NCBI RefSeq assembly: GCF_039614715.1
Contig: NZ_CP154857.1
Location: 1,488,001-1,552,000 of the forward strand
Direction: 5' to 3'
Origin: Microbacterium sp. AZCO
GTDB lineage: Bacteria > Actinomycetota > Actinomycetes > Actinomycetales > Microbacteriaceae
DNA length: 64,000 nt
Position numbers and translations under genes: made by a program. The notes beneath the pieces are model-generated. The model did not search any database, had not been told where the DNA came from, and saw nothing but the letters and a program-made list of their open reading frames with translations. This document shows, one piece after another, positions 33,255 to 41,938 of this stretch; position 1 is the stretch's first letter, and the number at the start of each line of letters is the position of its first letter.

Positions 33255-34553
33255 TCACGCGTCCCAGGCGGCATCCATCTCGTCGAGCACCTGGTCGACC
33301 GTCTTCTGGTTCGTCAGCAGGCCCTGGACGCCGACGGCGAGGGCGTCGTAGACACCCGGGTTCGGGAATGTCGCGAGCGGGGCGTCCACGAACGAACCCT
33401 GCTCGAGCAGATCGCCGACGGGCTGGTAGGGCGCCGGCAGCTTCGCGGCGTCCACGCCGGTGATCGCCACAAGGCCGGACAGGTCTGCGAAGGTCTGAGC
33501 CTGCTCGGGCTCCGCAGCCCAATCCAGGAACTCCTGCGCCGCCGCCTTCGCAGCGTCGTCGGCCTTGGCGTTGATCGCCCACGCGTAGCCCGCGGAGGCC
33601 ACGAGGAACGGCTCCTTGCCTTCAGCTGCAGGGAACGCCTGCACGGTCAGGTCGAGCCCTGTCGCATCCCCGATCGACTTGGCTGCCGAACCGGGGACGC
33701 TCGCCGTGAGCGACGTCTGGCCGCCGATGCCCTGTGTGATGGAGTCGAATGTCCCTCCTTCGACGCCGTCCTGGAAGCAGCCGGCCTCCTTCATCTCGAC
33801 GATCGTCTCCAGAACGTCCCTCCAGTTGCTGTCCGCGAATGTGACATCGCCGGCAGCGCGCTGCTGGTTCCAGTCGGGCGTGGGTCCATAGACCTGCGTC
33901 GCGGAGATCACCATGGCGAGAAGGCCGTTGTTGGGCGGCGCCGAACCGGCGAGCACGGTGAAGGACTTGCCGCCGTCGCGAGCGGTGCCGCACGCGTCGA
34001 GCATCTCCTCGTAGGAGGCGGGGTACTCATCGATGCCCACGTCAACGGCGCCTGCGGCGTTGTAGAGGAAGCCCGTGGGGTTCAGCGCGGCGGGCTGAGC
34101 GTAGATGTCGCCGTCCACTTCGTAGAGCGACTCGGTTCCCTCCGGGATGACTGCGGCGGAGGTGTCGTCGAGCGGCTCCAGGAACCCGGCCTCGGCCAAG
34201 CTGACGACCGAGATCGCCTGACCGGTTCCGGGCGAGAGGATCATCATGTCTGCCGCGTTGCCGGCCTGCAGCTGCGTCGTGACCTGGGTGTTGTAGGCGT
34301 CCCCCGGGTAGGGGATGACCTCGATCGGGACGCCCGTCTCCTCGGTGTACTGCGCTGCGAACTGTCCCCAGTAATCGTCGGCGTCGTTCGACTGGGCCAC
34401 CATGATCGAGAAGCCGGCGGGGTCGCTGCCGCCGTCTCCTCCATCGGCTCCGGATTCACCGCCTGCCGCGCATCCGGCGAGGAGGAGGGCGCCGATCACC
34501 GGCGCTGTGAGGAGTGGCCACCGGAGTGCTCCGGTCCGTGTCTGCTGCGACAT
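33255..34553 (-). CDS. ABC transporter sugar-binding lipoprotein
   Basis: This 432-residue extracellular solute-binding protein of the family 1 (carbohydrate) type starts MSQQTRTGALRWPLLTAPVI. The lipobox LLLAGC places the lipid-anchored Cys at 28, followed by a Gly/Asp-rich linker and the binding domain (FSIMVAQSNDADDYWGQFAA). With the GH78 enzyme downstream it likely binds rhamnosides or rhamnose-containing oligosaccharides. Unusually, no permease or ATPase genes adjoin it, so it would have to work with membrane components encoded elsewhere or be left over from a reduced operon. LacI-type operator sequence lies upstream. Confidence 0.9.
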   Translation of the reverse strand: MSQQTRTGALRWPLLTAPVIGALLLAGCAAGGESGADGGDGGSDPAGFSIMVAQSNDADDYWGQFAAQYTEETGVPIEVIPYPGDAYNTQVTTQLQAGNAADMMILSPGTGQAISVVSLAEAGFLEPLDDTSAAVIPEGTESLYEVDGDIYAQPAALNPTGFLYNAAGAVDVGIDEYPASYEEMLDACGTARDGGKSFTVLAGSAPPNNGLLAMVISATQVYGPTPDWNQQRAAGDVTFADSNWRDVLETIVEMKEAGCFQDGVEGGTFDSITQGIGGQTSLTASVPGSAAKSIGDATGLDLTVQAFPAAEGKEPFLVASAGYAWAINAKADDAAKAAAQEFLDWAAEPEQAQTFADLSGLVAITGVDAAKLPAPYQPVGDLLEQGSFVDAPLATFPNPGVYDALAVGVQGLLTNQKTVDQVLDEMDAAWDA

Positions 34554-34597
34554 CTCTACCCTTTCGTGACGTCATTGTCGCCGGCGGGTGCCGGCTG

Positions 34598-34617
34598 GGG
34601 TTTGAACGTTTCAACCC
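34598..34617. promoter_or_regulatory. LacI-family-like operator upstream of the sugar-binding protein
   Basis: GGGTTTGAACGTTTCAACCC has 16 of 20 symmetric positions around a central CG, the form of LacI/GalR operators. It is 45 bases before the lipoprotein start, in position to repress. No LacI gene is in the neighbourhood. Confidence 0.6.
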
Positions 34618-34630
34618 AGCATCCCACCAT

Positions 34631-34669
34631 TTGTCCGATTCCGACATTGGCGGTGGTTATATCGGACAA
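34631..34669. promoter_or_regulatory. 9-bp inverted repeat in the intergenic region
   Basis: TTGTCCGAT (34631-34639) and ATCGGACAA (34661-34669) are exact inverted copies 30 bases centre to centre. On the minus strand TATAAC lies next to the right arm and may be the -10 of the lipoprotein promoter. A second regulator binding site is likely. Confidence 0.5.
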
Positions 34670-34760
34670 TAGACCTGGTGATGAGCATCGACGACAGCGT
34701 CGACACCCGGCATCCCGCCCCGCAGGGCCACACGCGATCCCTCGTCGCCATCCGGAGAGG

Positions 34761-34789
34761 TTTACGTCCGGGTCATCTGGTCCTACGCT
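34761..34789 (+). promoter_or_regulatory. candidate promoter of the AA5 oxidase gene
   Basis: TTTACG and TACGCT are separated by 17 bases. Transcription would start near 34796, leaving a leader of about 100 bases before the ATG at 34898. The rest of 34554-34897 holds the two operators listed and a 41-codon open frame at 34681 that I do not support as a gene. Confidence 0.4.
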
Positions 34790-34897
34790 CGCATCAGCAC
34801 CAGTGATCCCTCATTCTTGGGGCCAGGGGAATCCTACGATGCGTCCGCACTTGGGATGCGGGTGCTCACGCGCCTGCACTGGGTTGGAGGCGATCTC

Positions 34898-37800
34898 ATG
34901 CGTCGCTCGTCGGTTCGTGTATCGGTCAGCTCGTCGCACGCAGGGCGGCGTCTTGTGCTCTTGGCGGTGTGGGCGATGATCGCGGCCCTTGCGCCCGCGA
35001 TCGCGCCGCCCGCGACGGCTTCCGAGGCGGCGGGAGCGGGTGATGTGGCGACCACCGCGATGAGTGACACGTTCACGGTCGCCGCGTCCGACATCACCGG
35101 CGCAGGGTCCGCTTCCGGGCGCTCGAGCGGCGTATCCGCCGCCGTGACGGCCTCCGTGGTTCAGAACGGCGACTTCGAGTCCGGTGTCAGCCTCTGGACC
35201 GCCGCCGGAACCCCGCCCGGATCGGCCAGCACGACCCTCGTCCACGCCGGCACGGGGTCGGCGCTGCTGGGCAGCGTGTCCGGGGCGGAGCCCACCGGCG
35301 ACGGGACGCTGAGCCAGCGCGTGGCCGTTCCGAGCGGCACCAGCACGCTGAGCTTCTGGTACTGGCCGGCCACGACCGACACGATCTGCGCGGGGTCGGC
35401 CTGCGTGTACGACTGGCAGGAAGCGCAGATTCGCAGCACGTCGGGCACGACGCTGGCGTCGGTCTTCAAGAGCGACAGCAATGCCCGAGCATGGACGTCC
35501 GTCACGTTCGACACCAGCGCGTACGCCGGTCAGACGGTCGTGCTCTGGTTCAACGTCCACCAGGACGGCGCGAAGCCGGCCGACGACACCTGGATGTATC
35601 TCGACGACGTCGTTCTCACGGGTTCGCAGCCGACCGCGCCCGCGGCGCCGACGGGCGTGAACGCCATCGCCGGCGATGGACGATCCACCGTCTCGTGGAG
35701 CGCGCCCGCGAACGGCGGCGACCCCATCACGAGCTACACGATCACGCCCTACATCGGCACGACTGCGCAGACGCCGACCACGATCACCGGCGCACCGCCG
35801 GCCACGACCGCGACAGTGACCGGCCTCACGAACGGCACGGGCTACACATTCACGGTGCGGGCGACGAACAGCATCGGCTCGAGCGCGGAGTCGGCGCGCT
35901 CGAACACGGTCGTCCCTGGGACAGCGCCACCGATCGCGTTCATCCAACAGGTCACCGCTCACGGTGTCGGCTCCACGCGATCGGTGATCCCCGCATCGGC
36001 GGTCACCGCCGGCGACCGGATGATCGTCGAGGTCGGCATCTGGGCCGCTTCCCACCCGACCATCAGCTCCGTCACCGACAGCGCCGGCAACACCTACACC
36101 AACGTCGCGCGCTTCACGGCATCGGACGGCACCGAGGAGACCGTCTGGACGGCACCCCTCACCGCCGGCGGAGGAACGAAACCCACGATCACCGCGACCG
36201 CGACCGCGAGCGGCGATGTCGGGATGGCCGCACTCGAGTACGCCGGCCTGTCGAACACCGCCGGCATCGGCGCCGTCGACGTTGCGAAGTCGGCCACCGG
36301 CACCACCTCCGGAGCGACCACGGTGTTCTCCGGGGCCACATCCGCCACCACCACCGCCGGACTGGCACTGGGCTTCTACGCCGACTCCGGGTTCGGCACG
36401 TCGCCCACTCCGGCCGGCGGCTTCACCAAGCGGGCATCGATCACCGGCGCATCCGACATGGACCTGCTGGTCGAGGATCAGACCATCGGCGCCGGAGCCA
36501 CTCCGAGCGCGGGTGCGGCCACGGGTGCCAACACGGTCTGGCTCCTCTCCACGATCGTCTTCACCGCCGCCGCCGGCGGCACCACGCCGACAGCGCCGGG
36601 CGCTCCCACCGGAGTCACCGCCACAGCGGGCAACGGCCAGGCGACCGTTTCGTGGACGGCGCCGAACAGCGGCGGATCGCCCATCACGGGCTACATCGTG
36701 ACCCCCTACGTCGGGACGATCGCCAAGCCCGCGACGACGGTGACGGGAACGCCGCCGGCGACGACGACGACCGTCACGGGTCTTGTGAACGGCACGGCCT
36801 ACACCTTCACCGTCAGGGCGATCAACAGCGTCGGAACCGGCCCTGAATCGGCGCCCTCCGGCAGCGTGACGCCGACAACAGGCAGCGGCGGTCTGGGCCA
36901 GTGGGGGTCGCTGCAGACGTGGCCGCTCGTCGCGATCCACAACATCCAGCTGAACAACGGGAAGTACCTCCTCTTCGACGGGTGGCAGAATCCGACGCCG
37001 ACGATGGTGTGGGATCCCGTTGCCAACACCTTCACCACGGTCAACGCGCCGGCGAGCATCTTCTGCGCCAGCAACACGCACATGGCGGACGGCCGCATCT
37101 TCGTCGCCGGAGGGCACGGCACCAGCGAGATCGGCATCACGACCACGTCGATCTTCGATCCGGCGACCGGCGGCTGGTCGAAGGTTGCGGACATGAACGC
37201 GCCGCGGTGGTACCCGTCCGTGCTGCAGCTGCCCGACGGTCGATTCCTCGCACTGAGCGGCAACTCGACCGACGAGAGTCACTGGGCGGACACGCCGGAG
37301 GTCTACAACCCGTCGACCGACAGCTGGACGCTCCTGTCCGGAGTCAGCACATCGCAGATCCACGAGGAGGAGTACCCGTTCGCGGATCTGATGCCGAACG
37401 GCAAGGTCTTCGCGATCGGGCCGTCCGAGGACGTCTCCTACGTGCTCGACGTGAACGCGCGGACCTGGACCCCGGTCGGTGCGAGCGGTGTGGTGAACGG
37501 CTCCTCGGTGATGTACCGGCCCGGCAAGGTCCTCTACAGCGGCGGGGCGCCGAGCGTGATCAGCACCACGACGGCGGGGGCGGCGACATCCGTCATCGAT
37601 CTGACGGCACCCAGTCCGGCCTGGCGGCACACGTCGCCGATGAAGACCGCACGTGTCTACCACACGCTGACGATGCTCGCCGACGGCAAAGTGCTCGCCG
37701 TCGGCGGCGAGCCGACCAGTGATCAGACGGTCGTCACGTCCGGAGTGCTGTCGACGGAGATCTGGGACCCGGCGACGGAGACCTGGACGACCGGGCCCTC

Positions 37801-39190
37801 GATGTCGGCGGCCCGGAACTACCACTCGACCGCGGTGCTGATGCCCGACGGCCGCGTCCTCGTGGCGGGCGGCGGGCACGAGAACGGCCTGTCAGACCCG
37901 GGGCAGTACTCGGCCCAGATCTACTCGCCCGCCTACCTCTCCAACGGCCCGAGGCCCACGATCAGCTCCGCGACGGCGACGGCGAGCTTCGGCGACACGA
38001 TCACCGTGAACACGCCCGACGCGGCCGGCATCACGGCGGTCAATCTCGTCTCGCTCGGCGCCGACACCCACCAGGCCGACATGGGCCAGCAGTTCGTGCC
38101 GCTGAGCTTCACGACGGGAAGTTCGAGCCTGTCGGTCACCGCGCCGAGCGGTGCCGCGATCGCATCCCCCGGCGACTACATGATGTTCATCGTCAACAGC
38201 GCGGGCGTGCCCTCGGTGGCATCGATGGTCCACCTGGCCGCGCGCGCCACGGCGCCTGGCGCGCCGACGAACGTCACGGCAGCCGGCGGCACGACGCAGG
38301 CGACAGTGTTCTGGACGGCGCCCGCCGACGGCGGCTCGCCGATCACGTCGTACACGATCACGCCCTACATCGGTGGCGTCGCGCAGACACCCACCACGAT
38401 CACCGGCAACCCGCCCGCCACGACGGCGACCATCACCGGCCTGACGAACGGCACGGCATACACCTTCACCGTCACGGCCGCCAACGCGGTGGGCGCGGGG
38501 CAGCCGTCCGCCGGGTCGAACGTCGTCACACCCGGTGTCGCGACGCCGCTGTCCGTGCAGAGCGTGACCGCGCACGGTGCGGGAACGACGACGCGTGCCG
38601 TGACGACGGCCAACGCGATCACCGTCGGGAATCGGCTCATCGTCGAGGTGGGCGTGTGGTCATCGACGAGTGCGACGATCAGCAGCGTCAGCGATTCCGC
38701 CGGGAACGTGTACACGGAGCTGACCCACTTCACCGCGTCGGATCAGACCGAGCAGAGCGTCTGGAGCACCCCCATCACCGCGGGCGGCGGATCCAAGCCG
38801 ACCATCACCGTGACCGCGACGAGATCGGCTGACATCGGGATCGCGGCGCTGGAGTACACCGGCCTCTCGACCGCCGCGGGAACAGGAGCCGTCCTGGCGT
38901 CGAAGACGGCGACCGGCACAGCGACCTCGAGCACGACCGTGTCCTCGGGCGCGACCGCCGCTGCGACGGCGAACGGTCTTGCTCTGGGCTTCTACGCCGA
39001 TTCCGGATTCGGGGTGTCCCCCAATCCGAGCTCCGGCTTCACCGCTCGAGCGAAGATCGCCAACGCCGGCGACATGGACCTGCTCGTCGAGGATCAGCCG
39101 ATCTCCCTGGGAGCGACCGCGAACGCGGGCGCGACGACCTCGGCGGGCACGATCTGGCTGATGTCGACGCTCGTGTTCAGGGGGTCGTGA
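34898..39190 (+). CDS. secreted modular copper-radical oxidase (AA5, galactose-oxidase/GlxA type)
   Basis: This 1430-residue secreted protein has an export signal of about 45 residues (LVLLAVWAMIAALAPAIAPP). Next come a CBM-like beta domain (about 86-244), FN3 (about 246-341), a beta module beginning IAFIQQVTAHGVGS (about 346-561), FN3 (about 565-661), a kelch propeller plus C-terminal DUF1929 domain (about 666-1113), a third FN3 (about 1118-1213) and a second copy of the beta module, QSVTAHGAGTTT (about 1216-1430). The radical-copper site is complete: Cys723 (IFCASNTH) and Tyr772 (RWYPSV) for the thioether, Tyr921-His922 (RVYHTLT) and His1058 (GADTHQAD). It should oxidise alcohol groups of sugars to aldehydes with H2O2. 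GGAGG lies 7 bases before the ATG. Confidence 0.88.
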   Translation: MRRSSVRVSVSSSHAGRRLVLLAVWAMIAALAPAIAPPATASEAAGAGDVATTAMSDTFTVAASDITGAGSASGRSSGVSAAVTASVVQNGDFESGVSLWTAAGTPPGSASTTLVHAGTGSALLGSVSGAEPTGDGTLSQRVAVPSGTSTLSFWYWPATTDTICAGSACVYDWQEAQIRSTSGTTLASVFKSDSNARAWTSVTFDTSAYAGQTVVLWFNVHQDGAKPADDTWMYLDDVVLTGSQPTAPAAPTGVNAIAGDGRSTVSWSAPANGGDPITSYTITPYIGTTAQTPTTITGAPPATTATVTGLTNGTGYTFTVRATNSIGSSAESARSNTVVPGTAPPIAFIQQVTAHGVGSTRSVIPASAVTAGDRMIVEVGIWAASHPTISSVTDSAGNTYTNVARFTASDGTEETVWTAPLTAGGGTKPTITATATASGDVGMAALEYAGLSNTAGIGAVDVAKSATGTTSGATTVFSGATSATTTAGLALGFYADSGFGTSPTPAGGFTKRASITGASDMDLLVEDQTIGAGATPSAGAATGANTVWLLSTIVFTAAAGGTTPTAPGAPTGVTATAGNGQATVSWTAPNSGGSPITGYIVTPYVGTIAKPATTVTGTPPATTTTVTGLVNGTAYTFTVRAINSVGTGPESAPSGSVTPTTGSGGLGQWGSLQTWPLVAIHNIQLNNGKYLLFDGWQNPTPTMVWDPVANTFTTVNAPASIFCASNTHMADGRIFVAGGHGTSEIGITTTSIFDPATGGWSKVADMNAPRWYPSVLQLPDGRFLALSGNSTDESHWADTPEVYNPSTDSWTLLSGVSTSQIHEEEYPFADLMPNGKVFAIGPSEDVSYVLDVNARTWTPVGASGVVNGSSVMYRPGKVLYSGGAPSVISTTTAGAATSVIDLTAPSPAWRHTSPMKTARVYHTLTMLADGKVLAVGGEPTSDQTVVTSGVLSTEIWDPATETWTTGPSMSAARNYHSTAVLMPDGRVLVAGGGHENGLSDPGQYSAQIYSPAYLSNGPRPTISSATATASFGDTITVNTPDAAGITAVNLVSLGADTHQADMGQQFVPLSFTTGSSSLSVTAPSGAAIASPGDYMMFIVNSAGVPSVASMVHLAARATAPGAPTNVTAAGGTTQATVFWTAPADGGSPITSYTITPYIGGVAQTPTTITGNPPATTATITGLTNGTAYTFTVTAANAVGAGQPSAGSNVVTPGVATPLSVQSVTAHGAGTTTRAVTTANAITVGNRLIVEVGVWSSTSATISSVSDSAGNVYTELTHFTASDQTEQSVWSTPITAGGGSKPTITVTATRSADIGIAALEYTGLSTAAGTGAVLASKTATGTATSSTTVSSGATAAATANGLALGFYADSGFGVSPNPSSGFTARAKIANAGDMDLLVEDQPISLGATANAGATTSAGTIWLMSTLVFRGS

Positions 39191-39221
39191 GCGCCGCCGT
39201 CGGAGCTTCGAGCCTCGCGCG

Positions 39222-40421
39222 TCAGACGCGTCCCATGAGGATCAGGTTCCAATACACCCAGGGCAGGATGTGCCGGTCGAAGAGCCACGACAGCCTGCTC
39301 TCGCGGTACATCGCTGTGAAGAAGGGGATGCTGGGCTTCTGCTTGCCGGCATCGTCGAACTCGGCCCACACGACGGTGGATCGGGAAACCGTGAACGGAC
39401 AGACGGCGTAGCCGTCGTAGGAGGCGGTCGGCTCCTTGCCGCGGAGAACCCGGGACAGGTTCTTCGCCAGAACCCAGGTCTGCTTCCGGAGCGCCCCGCC
39501 GCACTTGGAGTTCGTCGTGGCGGCTGCGTCGCCGAGCGACCACACGTTGTTGAATCGCGGGTGCCGCAGCGTGCGGGGGTCGACTTCGACGAACCCGCCT
39601 GAGGATCCGGAGGCCGGCAGCGTCGAAGCCTTGAGCCAGTCGGGTGCCGACTGTGGCGGTTCGACGTTCAGCACGTCGTAGTGCAGATGCTCGGGCCCCT
39701 CGGCTGCACTGAGCACGACCTCCTGCGCCTGCGGGTCGACCCGCAGCAGCACCGTGCTCGCGCGCAGCTCGATGCCGTACTCGGAGATCGTCCGATCCAG
39801 CTCACGGTCGAACGGTGCCATGAACGGCGTCTCCGTCGGCACGACCATCACGACGCGGATGGAGTCGAGCGCACCGGTCGCCCGCCAGTAGTCGGATGCC
39901 TGGTACATCGGCTTCTGCGCCGCGCCCGCGCACGACGCGGGCCCGTCCGGCTGCGTGAAGACGACGGTGCCCGCCTTCACATCGCGCAGGAGAGCGGACG
40001 CCTTCTTCGCCAGGTCGAATTCGTAGTGGGATGCGACGGCCGGCGTCTGTATCGCGTCCTCGAGACCCGGCACGCGGTCCCAGTCGAGTTGGATGCCGGG
40101 GCAGACGATCAGGTGCTCATAGGTGAGCGTGTCGCCGCTTGCCAGCGTGACGGCATTCGCCTCCGGGTGGACCGCGGTGACTGCATCCTGAATCCAATGG
40201 ACGTCTTTCGGCATCACCTCGCGCTGCGGGCGCACGGTGATGCTCGCGCGTGCCGTGCCGCCGGCCACGTGCGAGAACAGCGGCTTGTACAGGTGGTCCT
40301 CGCGAGGCTCGATGATGGCGATGTCGTCGACGCCGGCGCGACGGAGGCGGGCCGCCACGGAGATTCCGCCGTTGCCGCCGCCGATGATGAGGATGCGGTG
40401 ATCCGCGATCTGGTCCGACAT
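39222..40421 (-). CDS. SQR-like FAD-dependent oxidoreductase
   Basis: This 399-residue flavoprotein resembles sulfide:quinone oxidoreductases. The FAD fold begins HRILIIGGGNGGISVAARLR. PASCAGAAQKPMYQASDYWR aligns with the redox-Cys region of mitochondrial-type SQR (Cys164). The second FAD motif NVWSLGDAAATTNSKCGGAL has Cys307 a few residues later than the usual second redox Cys, where Ala stands. The C-terminus (WLFDRHILPWVYWNLILMGR) is amphipathic, as in membrane-associated SQRs. It could oxidise sulfide or serve as another NDH-like enzyme. A short open frame with its own ribosome-binding site lies directly upstream, and then an IS110 element, which probably separated the gene from its original promoter. 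Confidence 0.82.
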   Translation of the reverse strand: MSDQIADHRILIIGGGNGGISVAARLRRAGVDDIAIIEPREDHLYKPLFSHVAGGTARASITVRPQREVMPKDVHWIQDAVTAVHPEANAVTLASGDTLTYEHLIVCPGIQLDWDRVPGLEDAIQTPAVASHYEFDLAKKASALLRDVKAGTVVFTQPDGPASCAGAAQKPMYQASDYWRATGALDSIRVVMVVPTETPFMAPFDRELDRTISEYGIELRASTVLLRVDPQAQEVVLSAAEGPEHLHYDVLNVEPPQSAPDWLKASTLPASGSSGGFVEVDPRTLRHPRFNNVWSLGDAAATTNSKCGGALRKQTWVLAKNLSRVLRGKEPTASYDGYAVCPFTVSRSTVVWAEFDDAGKQKPSIPFFTAMYRESRLSWLFDRHILPWVYWNLILMGRV

Positions 40422-40424
40422 GGC

Positions 40425-40499
40425 TCACCCCGCCGATGCGCTCGTTCGGCGTGTCCGAGGAGTTCGCAAAAGTGCAGACGAGCAGATCAGGCGGTGCAT
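40425..40499 (-). CDS. possible 24-residue upstream peptide before the SQR-like gene
   Basis: The frame starts MHRLICSSALLRTPRTRR and ends three bases before the SQR-like ATG. AGGAGA is well spaced before its own ATG, so translation would run into the next gene. It may be a leader peptide, or the truncated rest of a gene cut by the IS insertion. It contains one Cys codon near the start, and Cys-containing leaders precede sulfur genes in some actinobacteria, but one Cys is weak evidence. Confidence 0.35.
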   Translation of the reverse strand: MHRLICSSALLRTPRTRRTSASAG

Positions 40500-40520
40500 G
40501 TGTTTCTCCTATGTCAAGTT

Positions 40521-41579
40521 TCAGGCCGTGAGGGGGAGGCTGGAGGGAATGTGGGCGGGTCGTTGGTCGGCGTGAAGGGCGTGGAACACGATGCGGCAGA
40601 GGCGGCGTTTCAGGCAGCGGAGGGCTTCGACGGTGGAGTCGCCGTGGTCGAGGCGTTTGCGGTAGTACGCGCGGCCGAGGCCGTCGAGGCGGATCTGGGT
40701 GACTGCGATGCGGTGAAGGGCTGCGTTGAGTTGTCGATTGCCGGTGCGGCTCATCCGGACTCTGCCGCGGGTGTTCCCTGACCAGACCGGGAGCGGTGCG
40801 ACGCCTGCGTTCATCGCGAAGCATGCTTCGGACCGGAACCGGTTGACGTTCGCGGTCTCCCCGGCGATCTTCGCGGCGGTGAGGGGCCCGCAGCCGGGGA
40901 TCGCGAGAAGGTGCCGGTAGCGGTCCTGCACCAGCGCGGTGATCCTCTTCTCGAGATCGTCGATCCGGATGCTGCCCTGCCCGATATCGGCGAGGATGTC
41001 ACGCGCCAGCTCAGCGACCAGGCCGGTGCGGCCGTCCAGCCAGTCAGCGACCCGTCGCCGTTGCTTGCCGATCGCGAACCCCTTCACCGGAACATCGAAC
41101 TCAGGATCCAGTTCGTGCAGATGCCAGCGGAGCCGGTTGATCTGACGGGTCCTTTCGCTGACCAGGTCTTCTCTGCGGTCGACCAGCAGCTTCAGTTCGC
41201 GGGTCGACTCGTCGTGCGACGCGACCGGGAGACCGGGCTCACGCAGCACCGCGCGGGCCACGGCCATCGCGTCGATCGGGTCGGACTTGCCCCGCTCCCG
41301 GCTGGATGCGCGGGACTGGGCCATCAGCTTCGGCGGCACCCGCACCACGTCCTGCCCCGCCGCGAGCAGGTCACGCTCGAGCCGCGCCGACAGGTGACGG
41401 CAGTCCTCGATACCCCACCGCAACTCGCCGGGAAGCTCGCGCCTGGCCCACCGCAACGCCGCCTCGTGGCCGCCAGTCGTGGCTCTCACGGTCTTCTCGC
41501 CGAGTCTGCGGCCGACTTCGTCGACCGCAACGAAGGTGTGTGTGGCCTTGTGGACATCCGCGCCGATGACGATCACCAT
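40521..41579 (-). CDS. IS110-family transposase (bridge-RNA recombinase)
   Basis: This 352-residue protein starts MVIVIGADVHKATHTFVAVD. The N-terminal RuvC-like DEDD domain shows Asp8 (GADVHK), RWGIEDCRHLSARLERDLL with the Glu, and RGKSDPIDAMAVARAVL with the paired Asp. A coiled-coil middle follows. The C-terminal Tnp domain has LLAIPGCGPLTAAKIAGETA and the serine segment GRVRMSRTGNRQLNAALH. Full length and intact motifs suggest a functional enzyme. In this family the recombinase is guided by a structured RNA made from the non-coding end upstream of the gene; here that would be 41580-41820. Confidence 0.93.
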   Translation of the reverse strand: MVIVIGADVHKATHTFVAVDEVGRRLGEKTVRATTGGHEAALRWARRELPGELRWGIEDCRHLSARLERDLLAAGQDVVRVPPKLMAQSRASSRERGKSDPIDAMAVARAVLREPGLPVASHDESTRELKLLVDRREDLVSERTRQINRLRWHLHELDPEFDVPVKGFAIGKQRRRVADWLDGRTGLVAELARDILADIGQGSIRIDDLEKRITALVQDRYRHLLAIPGCGPLTAAKIAGETANVNRFRSEACFAMNAGVAPLPVWSGNTRGRVRMSRTGNRQLNAALHRIAVTQIRLDGLGRAYYRKRLDHGDSTVEALRCLKRRLCRIVFHALHADQRPAHIPSSLPLTA

Positions 41580-41820
41580 GGGAATCGTCTCCTTCCTGAA
41601 TCCGAATGGGACAGGTTGGGCCGGTCGGCGGACAAACCTCAGTCGGGGGGCGATGCCACGCTCCTATCAAGTCACGCCGGCCGGTCCATCACACCAGACG
41701 CCGGCAAAACGCATGCACGCCAACCCGAAGGCGGCAGCGAGGCTAAGAGCCAGACGCCAGGTGATCAGGATCCAACCACCGCAACGCGGCACTGTCACCC
41801 TGACACTGAGTCGAGGCTAG
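41580..41820 (-). other. non-coding end of the IS110 element, possible bridge RNA
   Basis: About 240 bases precede the transposase start and carry no credible gene. They include potential stems (for example GCCGGTCGGCGG near CGCCGGCCGGTCC). In the IS621 group the bridge RNA is transcribed from this position and pairs with target and donor DNA by two loops. No loop assignment was possible by eye. The remaining bases to 41938 hold the PAP2 promoter. Confidence 0.35.
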
Positions 41821-41926
41821 GCGCCGCCTCGAAACCGGCACCGGGGGTTGCGCGTCAGCGTCGGACGACGCAGTATGCGCCAGGCAGTGCGGTGTGGATG
41901 ATCGACGCCAACCCCCGTGGCGTCAG

Positions 41927-41932
41927 TACGAT
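41927..41932 (+). promoter_or_regulatory. -10 box of leaderless PAP2 gene
   Basis: TACGAT is followed by six bases (GCGGGG) and the ATG at 41939, again the leaderless spacing. Confidence 0.55.
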
Positions 41933-41938
41933 GCGGGG

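Larger units (their letters stand above)
40510..41820 (-). mobile_element. IS110-family insertion sequence (ends not resolved)
   Basis: This is a single-gene element with an IS110 transposase on the minus strand. No terminal inverted repeats or target duplications are visible, as expected for IS110. The right boundary is probably near TATGTCAAGTTTCAGG (about 40510-40526). The left boundary lies somewhere in the non-coding stretch above 41580, before the PAP2 promoter. The stated ends are approximate. Confidence 0.6.

Noticed and set aside
34681..34806. 41-codon frame MSIDDSVDTRHPAPQGHTR between the binding-protein and oxidase genes
   Set aside because: No ribosome-binding site and no recognisable family. 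It overlaps the candidate oxidase promoter.
34811..37879. 1022-codon minus-strand frame opposite the AA5 oxidase
   Set aside because: Shadow of the FN3/oxidase gene, with low-complexity Arg/Gly composition.
40510..41820. Precise IS110 ends from inverted repeats
   Set aside because: No convincing terminal repeats or target duplication could be found by eye, so the ends given are approximate.
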